Origin: Lepas anatifera
Lineage: Eukaryota > Arthropoda > Thecostraca > Lepadidae
Assembly: GCA_034440635.1 (NCBI GenBank)
Contig: JAOTON010001605.1
Span: 186,001 to 250,000 of the forward strand
Length of the DNA stretch: 64,000 nucleotides
Direction: 5' to 3'
Of the stretch, positions 1 through 10,989 are shown in pieces. How positions within the stretch are numbered: position 1 is the first letter of the stretch; each line of letters begins with the position of its first letter. The position numbers and the translations under genes were made by a program. Under the pieces are notes generated by a model. It was not told where the DNA came from. It ran no database searches and saw only the letters and a list, made by a program, of their open reading frames with translations.

Positions 1-1560
1 TGTTACTTCCATATTGTCAGTATACCATTTCAAAGGAAGTCATTTAACCAATTTGCTGCTAACATATTGATATTAACACCTAGCTCTAGCTAGAAAATTC
101 TTTCGAGAAGCTTTCTGCTCCAGGTAAAAAGAAAATGTTATCTATGGAGCCATTCCCATGTCCTCTACGAAAAATGGTGAAGTAAATATGTCAGGTACAA
201 ACTATCTAGTGGGAGCCCATAATTGTCAAATTGGCCTGGTAACTCTAGCTGCAAGAACAAATGTTGATAAGTTTGACCCTTCCACAGCTTCATCTTGCTC
301 TTTCATTGCCCAAAAGATGCAAAATCCACTCAGAAAGGGCTAGTATAAGCAAGGAAATAGCCACAAAGAAAACATGTTTTTGATCGAAGTACTTCAAAAC
401 ATATAAATTAGTCAGTTGTGGGGAGATACTGGGGAGAGCAGTCAGCCTTAGAAGGAACCTTTGAAATTACACCAAAACATGAATATACTTGACAGTATGT
501 GTTGCATTTTCCTTGTGGAGATACTTCCCTGGCCTCTATGAAATACAACTTCTATTATAAGCTTTGAACTTGAACATAACAGCACTTCCCTCCCACCACA
601 CTAAAGGTATTATCGCAGTAGGTGGATCACATCTCGCGGTTCAAAAGGATTACATCAGAAGGTCCACTGATCAAAGGGTCTAATGTTCAAAGGTTCTACC
701 CTGTGAAAGTTAGACCTTTTGAATAAGAAGTCCACAAACAAGTGCACAAAAAGTGGCCTATTCTCAGGAACAAAAGAAATGCACCACACACTTTGTGCTT
801 ATTTTTTAAATCTGTGAAATTTTAAAATATATTTTCAAAAGTCTTGAAATATTTTCGCTGAAATAAACTTACTATTCTGGTAAATTTTGGTGAAAAATGT
901 TTTCATAAATGATTGCTCTAATGTAGACAAGCACGGCGCTTCAGATACCTACGAAGCGCAAGCCCGTCAAATACAACAAAGCAAACAGAAATAGTGTTCA
1001 AGCCCAAATGGTGATGTGGATGGGATTGAGTTGTTTTTTTGTGTCAGATTTACTTTTTGGTGGAGATTGGTGCAATATTTTTATTCAATGTTTGGTGCGA
1101 ACCTGTGGAAAACTAGTGGTTCCTTATCAAGATAGTTCTTTATGGCTGGTGGTTTGATAATTGACCCCGGTCACGCTCACCAGTGGCGCTAGTGTGCCAT
1201 CCAAGATGGCCGCGAAAGAGGGACTCGAAAGGTAAACAACGTTAGTGGGCCCGGGAATAGCATGGTAAGCGGTGAATTATACGTGTTTTATGCCTGGTAT
1301 GTGGCAGTGGCTTATACCCAGCCGCTGCAGAAGGCAGTGAGGAGCTCAAATTCGAAGAGTTTTTGGTCCCAAGGAGCAAAGTTTGTAGTCAGGATCAGGT
1401 TAAAGTTTGCTGCAACCCCCCACTTTTTTGCCGGTGGCGACGCTTATGTTTGGAAACGCATTTTCCATCGTACATTCAAACTGGAATTTCAGAGAGCTTG
1501 AAACGAATAAAGGCGTATATCTACCGAATTATTTCAAGATGTCAGTTTCCCGGGCTAAAA
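1..1560. other. Non-coding flank, no gene recognised
   Basis: This AT-rich stretch holds only short open frames without recognisable domains. I see no tRNA, no clear terminal repeats and no conserved protein motif. The frames at 1262-1616 overlap one another in different phases and look like chance. Confidence 0.5.
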
Positions 1561-1566
1561 GGAATA

Positions 1567-1843
1567 CAGCCATAGGCGGATCCAAGGGGACAGCAAAGTG
1601 GGCATGTGCCCCATAGGCAGATCCAGGGGCAAAGGGAGTATGTGCCACCCGCCATTGACCCTCGGCGCCCCCTGAAATGGCCACGCCCCCTGAAATTTCG
1701 CTTCCCACCCCCCCCACCCCAGGATGCGAAAGTCGGCTCCCACCGATAGGGTTTTGCTCCCATCCGATAGGGTTTCTCGGTCAAGAATGGCGCCTCGCCT
1801 CCCCCCGGGAAGGTGCCCCCGATCGGCAATCCTGGATCCGCCT
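1567..1843. mobile_element. hAT-type MITE (CATAGGCGGATCCA family), rearranged copy
   Basis: The left end CATAGGCGGATCCA is answered at the right by TGGATCCGCCTTTG, an inverted repeat with two mismatches. A second, near-identical left end begins at about 1610, so the 5' part is duplicated. Inside are short GC-rich phrases of the type GGCGCCCCCTGAAAT. The intact sister copy at 23171-23415 has the same ends and an 8-bp target duplication. No duplication is visible here, consistent with rearrangement. No protein is encoded. Confidence 0.6.
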
Positions 1844-2311
1844 TTGATGACGGTCCAGGGATAAATGCCTACTCCTGCTAGAAGCAGGCTCAAGGGAGTG
1901 GAAGGAGGCATAAGCGGAACTGGAGATCGCCCCACAGCCAGTCTGCAAAGTATGGCAGCAGGCCAGACGAGTCGCCCCAGCCATCTAAAATTCTCGCACC
2001 ACCAGCCTCCAAAAATTCGCACCAATATGCCACATACCAGGGAAAAATGCACCCATTCCTACCCCTGCAATGCAATGCTATCTCAATCATTAGTCAGTTA
2101 ATTAAGGGCTTTTTATAAGGCCCCTCCTGTGTCTTAATAGCCATTCAGCCATTATTTGTTTATTTTAAGTGTCACTAACCTTGCAAATTCGCACCAGGTT
2201 GATAAAATTCGCACCACTCGGTCCTGTCTCCAAGGGCACTCGCGCCGACGAGATCTCGTCGAAAATGCCATACTTTGTACACTGGCCTCACAGCCGCTTA
2301 CCAGGTGGATG

Positions 2312-2527
2312 TCAATGGAAGTCAGATGGCTGAAAATGTCTGCAACAGACAGCAGCATTTGAGCCTATCTTCTTCCCAATTCTCAGTTTCAACTTCCACT
2401 GTTTGGACAGCACCTTATCCTGAGGAAACTTGTGAAAGCTGAGACTTCGACACTTTCTTCGGAAGGATACACACTGAGGAACGCAGCATTTCTGATTGGA
2501 TCTAATGGTTATCCGTCTCTTCTCCAT
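2312..2527 (-). CDS. THAP-type zinc-finger exon or fragment
   Basis: The frame contains a C2CH THAP signature: a CCVPQC pair near residue 13, then SFHKFP, a KQW tryptophan, and VCCRHFQPSDF supplying the last Cys and His. THAP domains bind DNA in an N-terminal position, both in cellular THAP proteins and in P-element and some hAT-like transposases. The methionine of MEKRRITIRSNQK, about ten residues before the first Cys pair, is the most likely start. The frame remains open upstream to 2581. It stops right after the DFH of the domain, so either the rest is spliced from elsewhere or only the domain remains. No transposase domain is adjacent. Confidence 0.6.
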   Translation of the reverse strand: MEKRRITIRSNQKCCVPQCVSFRRKCRSLSFHKFPQDKVLSKQWKLKLRIGKKIGSNAAVCCRHFQPSDFH

Positions 2528-2599
2528 TTTCTTTGAACTTTCCAAGATTATAACAAACAAGAAAATAACGCCAGTCTTCAATATTCACGTCCACCCAAC

Positions 2600-3587
2600 G
2601 TCACGTATAACCACGCTCTTTCACGAGTTTACCACGACTGAAAATCCGTTACCATAGGAACCGTGTAGGAACCAAGGACTTTGTTTACACATGCGCCGGA
2701 TATGAAGCAGCTGCGCCAGACGTCAGTCCCTCTAATGGCGTTTCTAAAAAAATCCGCCAGGTGCCAACACTTTCGATGACCGAGGCCAATTGTATATGGC
2801 TGATGGGCCTTGTTCATGTTGGCCTGTTGGCTTACCTACTTTCCAGACCGGGCTGACCCAAGCAGAACATTCTTTTAACTATCTTCCAAGCTGTTTAGTG
2901 ACTAAACTAAAAGAAAATGTTCACATGTATCAATTGAGGGACAATGTGAAGGAGTTTTGGTTCCTTCACAGCCATTCCGCCATGATATTCTGAAAAGTTT
3001 TAGCTGAAAACTTGTCACTGCTCTCTCCTCTATTTATAAACATTATTGGAACTCAATTGTGAGGCTCGTGCCAGTATATAATGATTTATAAAAGTGCAAA
3101 GATGGAGGAAATGTCTGACATGAGTGGACTTATTTCATCCCGATTCTTATAGCTGCCATGTGCATACCTCTATCTAGAATACCCTTTGTTTTTATAAGGT
3201 GATGCTGGTCATTACCTGAAGTAAGCTTGCATCATAAGCAAGCCATGTTTCATACTGTGCTTTTCAGTATCATTTTCTGCTGAATTATTAAGATAACTGA
3301 GGCTACTGATGCTACATGCACTTTTTTGATATGGTTTTGGGTGAAACCAAAACTTTTTACAGGAAAAATTGGCTTAAAACGTATATTTGAAACAGCTTTA
3401 AAGTAAATAAATTTTGTATATAGTCGTTAATGGTTTTCCATGATACCGGGCCTTCCCGGGCTTGATAATCCATTTCTTCCACAAACCGGGCTTGTGACGG
3501 GCTTCTAAAATCAGCAGCCGGCCGGGCCCGGGCCCGGGCCTGCAAAATTGCCTGAAACTCCCACCTCTAGATCTGAGACTTTGATTT
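2600..3587. other. Non-coding spacer; GC-rich GCCCGG repeats at the Gypsy 3' border
   Basis: No gene is recognised. From about 3440 to 3560 the sequence is rich in CCCGGGCC-type palindromic repeats. On the minus strand these directly follow the Gypsy pol stop and a purine-rich run (AGAGGTGGGAG), which could be the polypurine tract. No copy of the upstream LTR-like sequence follows. Confidence 0.4.
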
Positions 3588-5945
3588 CTATTCATACTTC
3601 TGATTAATATGGGCTGGTTCGTTCGAAATGTTACACCACGGTGTATTGGGGTCAGCATGTCTGAGATTTTCAGCGTTCACGGTTTTAGTACCACCTTCTA
3701 GCTGGTGTTTGATGACAAAAGTGACATCACTAAGCGCCTTTACTACACGATAGTATGGCTTCCAATGTGAGGTTAATTTTGTTGTGGAGCCAGGGGCTGT
3801 GGATGGATCACGAAAGTATACCATGTCACCTACTTTGAATTTTACTGACTGTGCTTTTCGTTCATAGTACAATTTACTCTTTTCCTGTCCGAGGGATAAG
3901 TTATGCCGAACTTCGTGATATGCACGACTAAGATTTTCCAACATAGTGGGGACATAGTCCTCGCCTTGGTATCTATACTTGGGTGACAACAGTGTGTCCA
4001 TGGGCAACACAGGATCACGTCCATGCAAAACGTAGAAGGGGCTGTGTTTTGTTGTTTCGTTTTTGGCAGTACGATACGCCGAAAGAATTGAAGGAAGCTT
4101 TGTGTCCCAGTCGCGTTGGTTTTTACTCACTAACTTTGCCAACATATCATTTTGAACGCGATGGTACCTTTCACAATGTCCGTTGGACTGAGGGTGATAC
4201 ACAGAAGTTCTAATGTGCTTGATATTAAAGAACGTCGAGATTTGGTCAATTACTACGTTACAGAATTCTGTTCCGTTGTCCGAAACGATGACACGGGGGC
4301 ACGCGTGTCGAGGGATGATGTGTTCAATGAGTATTTGAGCGACTGTTTCCGCACTTTTTGAATCAGTGGCGAATGACTCGGGCCAACCAGAAAAAAGATC
4401 AACTATGTTAATGATAAACCTATTTCCATTGTAACTCTGAGGGAACGGACCACAAGTATCAATCGCTATCATTTCGAATGGATATTTCGGTATTTGCATG
4501 TCCTGAAGGGGTGGTCGCTGCTTTCTGAGTTTCCGCATGTTACATGCTACACAAATTTTCAGATGATTCACTACGTCACGATACATACCAGACCAGTAAT
4601 AACGAGATCGAAGTTTGTCATACGTTTTGTCAATTCCTAGATGACCTCCGAAATAACCAGAATGAGTTTCTTCAACTAACGGCTTCTGCAGAAATTTAGG
4701 GATGCACAGTTGAAGACCGGGATAAGGGGTACATTTCGAAGTATCTGTAATACGATACAGTATACTATCTAGCACTACATAGCGTTTTGCAACATCACTA
4801 TGATTTGGATCAGTTGGGTCTTTCAGCATTTTGATTATCTTTTGAATCTCTTCGTCCTCGCTCTGGAGGGTTTCTAAATCAGGATGCTTTGCGAGAAATT
4901 CCTGGAATTTCTCCTTTGGGTCTGAACTTTCATCAGAAGGGCACGGTTCTACCGTTGAATCCAACTCAACACGGGGTGCATGGTCGGAGTCTATGATATT
5001 GACATCCATGGGTTCATCTCTCTGAGGTTCCAATCTAGAGAGGCTATCAGCCACGGTATTCTGTCTACCGGTGACATATTGGATGTCGCAACCGTATTCA
5101 TCGAGAATAATAGCCCAGCGTTGAATGCGGGGGTTTCTCATTTCAGCGGTGAACAAATGTTTCAACGGTTTGTGGTCTGTCATAATGGTAAATTTTGATC
5201 CTAGAAGATAGGAGGGGCGGAGTTTTTGTACGGCATATACGATGGCGTATCCTTCCTTCTCTATGACAGGCCAATTGAGCTGAGATTTGTTGAGCTGATT
5301 TGATAAATATTGTATCACACGTTCGCCTTGGTCAGTTTCCTGAACGAGGGCAGCTCCAATTGAATGGTTTGACGCATCAGTGTACAATTTGTACGGCTTT
5401 CCGGTATCTGGATAGGCCAAAATGGGGGCATCTGTCAGAACTACTCTCAAAGTGTCAAATGATTCCTGACATTCGTCGGTCCAGTGGAAACGTGCGTTTT
5501 TCTTTGTCAATTCCGTCAGAGGCTTCGAAATTTTCGCAAAGTTTGGGATGAACCTACGATAATAGGAGCACATACCAATGAATGATCGTACACCTTTCAC
5601 TGTTGTGGGTGGTTTGAGATCTCGAATGACTTCTACCTTAGACTTGTCTGGCTGAATGCCACTAGCTGAAACTACATGACCAAGATATTTCACTTCCTGT
5701 TTGAGGAAATCGCATTTCGACATTTTCAGCTTGAGGCCTGCCTTACGCAGCCTGTTGAACACGTCCTCGATGTGTTCTAGATGCTCTTCAAACGTTTTTG
5801 AGAATATGATGACATCATCGATATACGCGATGGCATATTTGTGTTGTATGCCTTGCAAAACTTTGTTCATGAGTTCCGAAAATAGTGCAGGAGCATTTTT
5901 CAATCCAAAAGGTAGAACATTCCAAGAATATAGTCCCAAAAACAT
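3588..5945 (-). pseudogene. pol: Gypsy pol, downstream part: RT palm, RNase H, integrase
   Basis: This 785-residue frame begins inside the reverse transcriptase just after the break at 5938-5942. It continues through the RT active site YIDDVIIFS, then an RNase H region with the LYTDAS motif. The integrase follows, with an HHCC zinc-binding module (GGHLGIDKT then CVACNMRK), a DDE core (AIDTCGPF, VSDNGTEF, and the Glu of GHCERYHR) and a GPY/F-like tail near VYFRDPSTAPG. The order RT-RNase H-integrase defines Ty3/Gypsy rather than Copia. All three integrase acidic residues are present. The stop follows NQKYE, which is near the normal end. Only the upstream frame break prevents continuous reading with the protease part. 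Confidence 0.9.
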
Positions 5946-7302
5946 GTAAAAGCAGTTTTGTCAATTGAGTCCTGATCTGCCATGGCAATTTGCCAATAAC
6001 CACTTTTCAGGTCTAAAGAGGTGAAGTACTGTGATCCTTCAAGCGATGCTAAGATATCATCAATACGCGGAAGAGGGTAGCTATTTTTGACGGTGATCTG
6101 GTTAAGTTTTCGGTAGTCTACGCAGTAGCGCTTTCCACCATCCTTTTTGTCTACAATGACGATGGGACTTGCCCAGGGGCTCTGGCTTGGCTGAATGACT
6201 CCTGCTTTTAGCAGTTCATTAATATGATCTTCCACCATTTGCCTTTGGCTAAATGGCAGACGGTAAGGTCGCTGTTTGATTGGAGCATTGTCTCCTGTGT
6301 CGATTTTCATGGTAACCAGATCGGTACGGCCTAAATCAGTATCGCTTTTAGCAAAGAGATCCGAATTGCGTTCAATCAGTTGCTCGATTTCATTTTTCTG
6401 ATGTTTCGGGACATGAGACAGATCCGCTTTTTGAATTTTCATGGCAGGGTCCAGTTCTACTTTTGAGGTTACGTTAACCTGCGCACTTGGTTCTGATGGT
6501 TCACTTGATTCACTCTGTTCAACAGCGTTGATTTCAGATGCATCTAGCACCTCAGCAAGTCCTATGACTTGTCTGGACGGCAGCGTGTGATCACGTGTTG
6601 TGGTATTCACAATCACGGCTGGCAAGTGACCTTTTTCATTAGGTCTACTCACTGAGTTGAGTAGTATGAGTCCAGGTTCATCACAGAAGTAGGGAGTGTT
6701 ACTCAATGGTTGTATGGCGCAGTCCTGATCAATCAGCTGCACACGGTTCACGTACGCTGGAACTTCCACGTACGACTGTGCTGGGATGGTTGTCTTTTCC
6801 GGTAGCCTTACCAATGAGGTGACTGACTGACAGTTTAGATGTTGGGGCCTCAACGGGATCAGATTGTTGTGAATGTTCATTGTCTTCTTGCCGAAATCTA
6901 ACTTGACTCCAAATTCACTAAGGAAGTCGTTGCCTAAGATGCAAGCATGCTTTAGACCTTTGACGATTTGAAATTTGAACTTGCGACATAATTTTGAAAC
7001 TTCAACTGGTAGGGTCGCTGTGCCAAAGTTTTTGAGCTTGTGCCCAGTGACAGATTCAAGAGGGGCACAATTTTTGGAGAAGTCCGAAACGTGTTTGGAT
7101 GAGATTTTGTCAAAGAATTCCTGCGACACGATCGAAATATCAGCACCTGTATCTACAAGAGTGTACGCTTTACGATTTCCAAGGTAGATCCAACATATTG
7201 GGGTGTCACGTTTAATGAAAATTCTGACGATGTTATCCCTAGGACCATTGGGATCTAGGTTTTCCGTCTGTTCGGTCCCGACAACAGATGGACCACTTAG
7301 TT
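5900..7302 (-). pseudogene. pol: Gypsy pol, upstream part: protease and RT fingers
   Basis: The frame takes over from gag at about 7302 and carries an aspartic protease with the catalytic motif VDTGAD (about 7153) and the ILGNDFLSEFG flap-distal motif. The RT N-terminal half follows: SPWASPIVIVDKKDGG, CVDYRKLN and the first catalytic Asp in SLDLKSGYW. It is lost at 5938-5942, where a run of five A on the plus strand appears one base short, and then ends in a meaningless tail at 5900. The rest of RT resumes immediately in the next frame, overlapping by 46 bases. That fits one recent indel or a consensus error better than long decay. Confidence 0.85.
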
Positions 7303-8385
7303 TTCCGGCTGCTGAGGGCCAGGAAATGAGGCATGCTTTGCTCTACATACTCTCTGGGTACGTCCGGCCTTCTCACAAAATGCACAAATTGGGCGACCAT
7401 CATGGGTCCATTGATACCTGCGGGGCGGCTCATTTGATGCTACACCAGGCGGAGCAGTTTGTTGACTCCGAAACTGAGTTCTATGGGGCTGATTTTGCGG
7501 TCGCCTTTTCCATTGGTTGGACTGAGGCTGCCGTTGAAACTGGCGATGGTTTGGTGGGGGCGCCTAAAAATGGCGTTGATTTTGATGTGGTCCCTGGTAT
7601 GGACGTCGAGGTGGGGTTTGACTGTGACTTTGAGGGGGACTGGGAGGTCCAGCTCTTTGATTTTTGCCTACTGTTTTAGCTAACTTGTCGATTTTTGAGT
7701 CGACATCCGAGAGACACTTCTCTAGCTTATCGATCCTATCAGCTTGGGCGTCATTGCGAACTACATCTATGTCCATTGGTTCCTCTACATCCAGTTTACC
7801 TCTGCAGAGCTCAAAGGTTCGATCCGTCTGCTGCTCACCACTCGCAAATTTGACAGCTTCCTGCAGTGAAGTGAACTTCTTTCTGATCAATGCTCGTGCA
7901 AGTCGGTCATCATTTACACCCTTCTGGAAGATTTCCACCAACGTTCTCTGAGAATCGGCACTATTAGGATTGTCGAAAACTTCACTGGCAACGTCTTGGA
8001 GACGTTCGGCAAAATTTTGCATGAGTTCGCCTTTCTTTTGCCTAACTTTTTGTAGCTTTTCGCGTGCGCAGTATGGATCTTTCAGATCGCTATATCTGTC
8101 CCTCAACTCTTTTCTTAGTTCCAGCCATCTGAGATTTGGATTTTCAGTGAGCAGTCTGCAGGCGAATTTTCCTGCGGGTCCACTTAGTGTTCGGGTTGCC
8201 AAAATTACCATCCGCTTGTCATCGGCGGTGCACGCGATTGAATCCATATCCCTAGCCCAGTCATGAAATTTGTTGGAACTCTCTCCCGAAAATGATCTTA
8301 CATGTTGCGTTAGACCTTGAACTCGGATCTCCATCGAAATGTCTCGCATAGTATCAATCAAAGTGTGTTCAACAGCAGTGGCCAT
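7297..8385 (-). pseudogene. gag: Gypsy gag with in-frame TAG
   Basis: Start chosen at MATAVEHTLIDT (8385), since the ten residues above it carry no conservation I recognise. A capsid-like helical region (FHDWARDMDSI, LRDRYSDLKDPY, FAERLQDVA) is followed by a Pro/Gln/Arg-rich linker. A TAG stop at 7564-7566 interrupts the linker. Beyond it the same frame continues to a zinc knuckle at about 7386-7345 and ends with TAA at 7297-7299. The knuckle reads CAFCEKAGRTQRVC, with the CCHC spacing but Arg where His is expected. The TAG could be a single C-to-T change from CAG. Pol lies one base back in phase, so a -1 frameshift is implied. Confidence 0.75.
7300..7306 (-). promoter_or_regulatory. Candidate -1 ribosomal frameshift site, gag to pol
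   Basis: On the minus strand the heptamer G-GAA-AAC ends directly at the gag TAA. Pol is in the -1 frame and open from this point to the protease. The position and direction fit programmed frameshifting. The heptamer is not the canonical XXX-YYY-Z, although a G-GAU-UUA type is known in a retrovirus. I did not identify a downstream pseudoknot. Confidence 0.4.
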
Positions 8386-8534
8386 ATTGTTAAACAATTT
8401 CCAACACAAGTACAATTGGCTAACGAAAATTCAACAGTTTTTAAGGAGAGGGCAAGGAAGCACCTTACTTGTGAGTTTTGAAGCGCTGGCTGCTGTATGA
8501 AGCACAGGTGGCGATGAAGAGCTGTGTTGATAAA

Positions 8535-8655
8535 TTTTTCGAGACGTCGAAAAATTTCTAGTAGCGTTGAAAAATAACTTGAAGCGTTGAAAAACTACTG
8601 GAACCGTTGAAAAACTGCTCGAAGCGTTGAAAAACCACTGGAACCGTTGAAAACT
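8535..8655 (+). repeat. 20-bp tandem repeat in Gypsy leader
   Basis: About six imperfect copies of a 20-base unit of the form GTTGAAAAACTACTGGAACC, alternating between GGAACC and CGAAGC endings. It lies between the gag start and the putative LTR, in the untranslated leader of the element. Confidence 0.8.
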
Positions 8656-9384
8656 ATTTTCTGAAGTGGAGGTAGACGACGTTTGAAGTGGAGAAGTAGG
8701 CTAATAACTCGCAGAATTAACGAATTAGTAGAGATGTCGATGAAACTTGAAGAAAACTTGAAGTTCTAGATGAGGTTGTGATAGACTTAAGCTGGATGAG
8801 GATTTTTCAGAACCCGTGTAGAGCTCTAAAAACCAGATAGAAGTATTCCTGAGACTGTGCAGATTCCAAAAATATATAGTTTGCATATACTTAAGTTGGA
8901 TTTTGGTGACACTTCTTTTTCTATGTAGACCTCTAGTAGCGGGCGGGTGGCGCAGTTCGACGGCTGGGGTGAGTCAGCGGCCTTGGGGACGGCTCGGGCG
9001 GTGGCGTTGTTTTATGAGTCACCACTGGGGCACGCGGCAGTGCAGGATGATTGCGTAATAGCGGCGGGGGAGTCGTATGGTCGGCTACTGGGAAAAACGT
9101 TGATGGCGTTCGTAGGCGTTTTTGAACTTAGAGAGGAAATTTTTTCTTGCCAGAGGTGTTTGTAGAGGTGAATCTTGCGAATTAGACGGCAGTTGGGTCT
9201 CTGTTGACAAGTTGAGTCTCTGGTGTTTTAGACTCAAAATGAAGTACTGACAGGAGTGTGGATGGTCGATGGTGGCTGGCTAAGTCCAAAGATGTTTTCT
9301 AAGTCTCGTGGCTTAGAAAAAATTGAAGTTGGTCACGAAGATCCAAACTTGCAATTTTTGAAGTGTAACTTGATCCGTTGTAAT

Positions 9385-9412
9385 TCAATCCGGGTCACAA
9401 AGCGCCAAATCT
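9385..9412 (-). promoter_or_regulatory. Possible tRNA primer-binding site of the Gypsy element
   Basis: The minus strand contains TGGCGCTTTGTGACCCGG. Its complement ends in GCGCCA preceded by a T-arm-like TTCAATCC, as a tRNA 3' end would. A binding site starting with TGG directly after the LTR is expected for this class. The tRNA species was not identified and the LTR border is not proven. Confidence 0.3.
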
Positions 9413-9413
9413 T

Positions 9414-10170
9414 TTTGTTACCTAGAAGTGCTCTTAGGTATGGCTGTGAATGATGGTTTTCAAGTTGGTAGGACCTCTGATCGTATTTCGACGAAGATAC
9501 GTTGTTTCCTTAATTGTCGATTTATTTGCACCTGGCGTTGTGAACAGGTGATGCAACTTAGCCAAAGTTCCAACACTCTCTTGTCTGTACTTGACCTTAC
9601 AAGTCCTTCCTCACTCTACTGACATGCTATCTTCTGCAGCACTGTGGGCGTCTGCCTCACTATGAGCTGAGCTCATCAGTCTGTACTCACATCTGCTGAT
9701 CTGTGGCTGTCCTTGCACACACACAGGTTTCTCTACCACTACACTCTCTCTCACTGTCTCTGCATGTCTCTCTAAAGTCTCTCAGCTGCTCTGGGCTGAC
9801 TCGGCATAATACTGCCTAGTACTACGGTGCAACACTGCATCTCATACTCATGAGGGACGCTAGCTCAGCGCTCCTTATATACGCCGAGTCGGCAGGCTTG
9901 GTTACATACGCCGACCAATCACAACACAATACGTCATAGGCGACAGAGTATGGTTCGATGCACTGGTCTGGAGGCTGATGAAATGCTGATGCAATCAAAG
10001 GCCAGACAGTGGCGTGACACCAGCGTCAGATCTCGTGAGCCAATGAGCGTTCGATACGTCATAGGGCGTTGGCTGGGGTGCATCGTACGATGGACCCGTG
10101 GTCATGAACCGACAAGCTGCTGCGCAGTAACGGCAGAGCTCTTTGTCTGAGTGCGACTGCACTTATAATG
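9414..10170 (-). promoter_or_regulatory. Putative Gypsy 5' LTR with TATA box and TGACGTA motifs
   Basis: On the minus strand a TATA box (GTATATAAGG) lies at 9882-9873. Two TGACGTA motifs of CREB/ATF type lie upstream, at about 9936 and 10060, each inside a similar CCTATGACGTAT context. A gag-pol mRNA starting just below 9870 would read into the leader and gag. Outer limits are guesses because no second LTR is available for comparison. Confidence 0.4.
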
Positions 10171-10286
10171 GGAGGGGGACGAGAAATGAATATGCATACT
10201 AGAGGACCATTACTTATCGCGTCATCTAGTAATTAAAGTGAAGTAGTTAATAAATTTTCGTTACAACCTATGATACTTCTGCGGTT

Positions 10287-10352
10287 CGGGCGTAGAGCAG
10301 ACACGTAGAAATAAGACTCTGCAATCGTATTTTGCTCTATATACATATACAT
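10287..10352 (+). repeat. Dispersed repeat flanking an AT tract, copy 1
   Basis: A roughly 65-bp segment (GTAGAGCAGACACGTAGAAA, ending in CTATATACATATACAT) recurs in the same orientation at 29487-29552 with only a few differences. In both places it runs straight into a long (AT)n tract, so the AT tract seems to be part of, or a habitual target of, this repeat. Confidence 0.75.
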
Positions 10353-10358
10353 ACTACT

Positions 10359-10365
<7 letters not shown>

Positions 10366-10452
<87 letters not shown>
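10366..10452. repeat. (AT)n microsatellite
   Basis: Over 80 bases of uninterrupted AT dinucleotide. It separates the dispersed repeat at 10287 from the 14-bp end sequence at 10455. An isoleucine/tyrosine reading frame across it is an artefact. Confidence 0.97.
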
Positions 10453-10456
<4 letters not shown>

Positions 10457-10989
10457 GGTGCATCAAAATTCAGTGCAAAAATTCAAAATAAATATATCCA
10501 GCTGTCTGGGTCCGCGTTTTGTTTGACTGCACATACTTATTATTTTCGTGAAGTTTTGTTTGGATTCATGAACATTTAGAGGTGCAACCAAGCGTTTAAA
10601 ATGTCAAAAAATGCCTGTTCTGATGGCTTCTGTGTATATTGGGGGTGTTTAGAAACAGCATTTTAACTATCAAAGAACACGGTACATTTAAGTCAAAATA
10701 GATACGATGAGTATGACGTATCAAATAATGACCGGAAATTTTTTACCGATCATGCTAGCATACCAAACTAACTGGAGCTTTTCCTATAGGTGCCGCCCAC
10801 TTGCTGCGTCTGATCCAATATCCGACGCGAGGTTGATACCAGGCTTGGTGCAGTAGCCTCAAACATTATTATATATTCTTGAGCCTTTCTCTTACTTCCA
10901 GATTGCACTTGCAGCACCAAATTTTCGGCTGTTTAGCACGGTGGTGCTCCACTGTTTGCAATACGTTCTGAAGGTGGGCTTAATTCTCC

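Larger units (their letters stand above)
3480..10170 (-). mobile_element. Ty3/Gypsy LTR retrotransposon, 3' LTR not found
   Basis: Gag, protease, reverse transcriptase, RNase H and integrase lie in the standard Ty3/Gypsy order on the minus strand. Upstream of gag is a roughly 1-kb leader, and above it a promoter-like segment (TATA box at 9873-9881) that probably belongs to the 5' LTR. I could not find the same segment downstream of pol, so the element seems to lack its 3' LTR. Its outer borders here are therefore approximate. Gag has an in-frame TAG and pol a one-base frame break, so as assembled the copy is inactive. Confidence 0.8.

Noticed and set aside
1262..1616. Three overlapping plus-strand frames
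   Set aside because: They overlap in different phases without homology and look random.
7203..7679. 158-residue plus-strand frame across the gag-pol junction
   Set aside because: Antisense to gag and protease; no independent motif.
10233..10466. Open frame coding repeated Ile-Tyr
   Set aside because: It is simply the (AT)n microsatellite read in frame.
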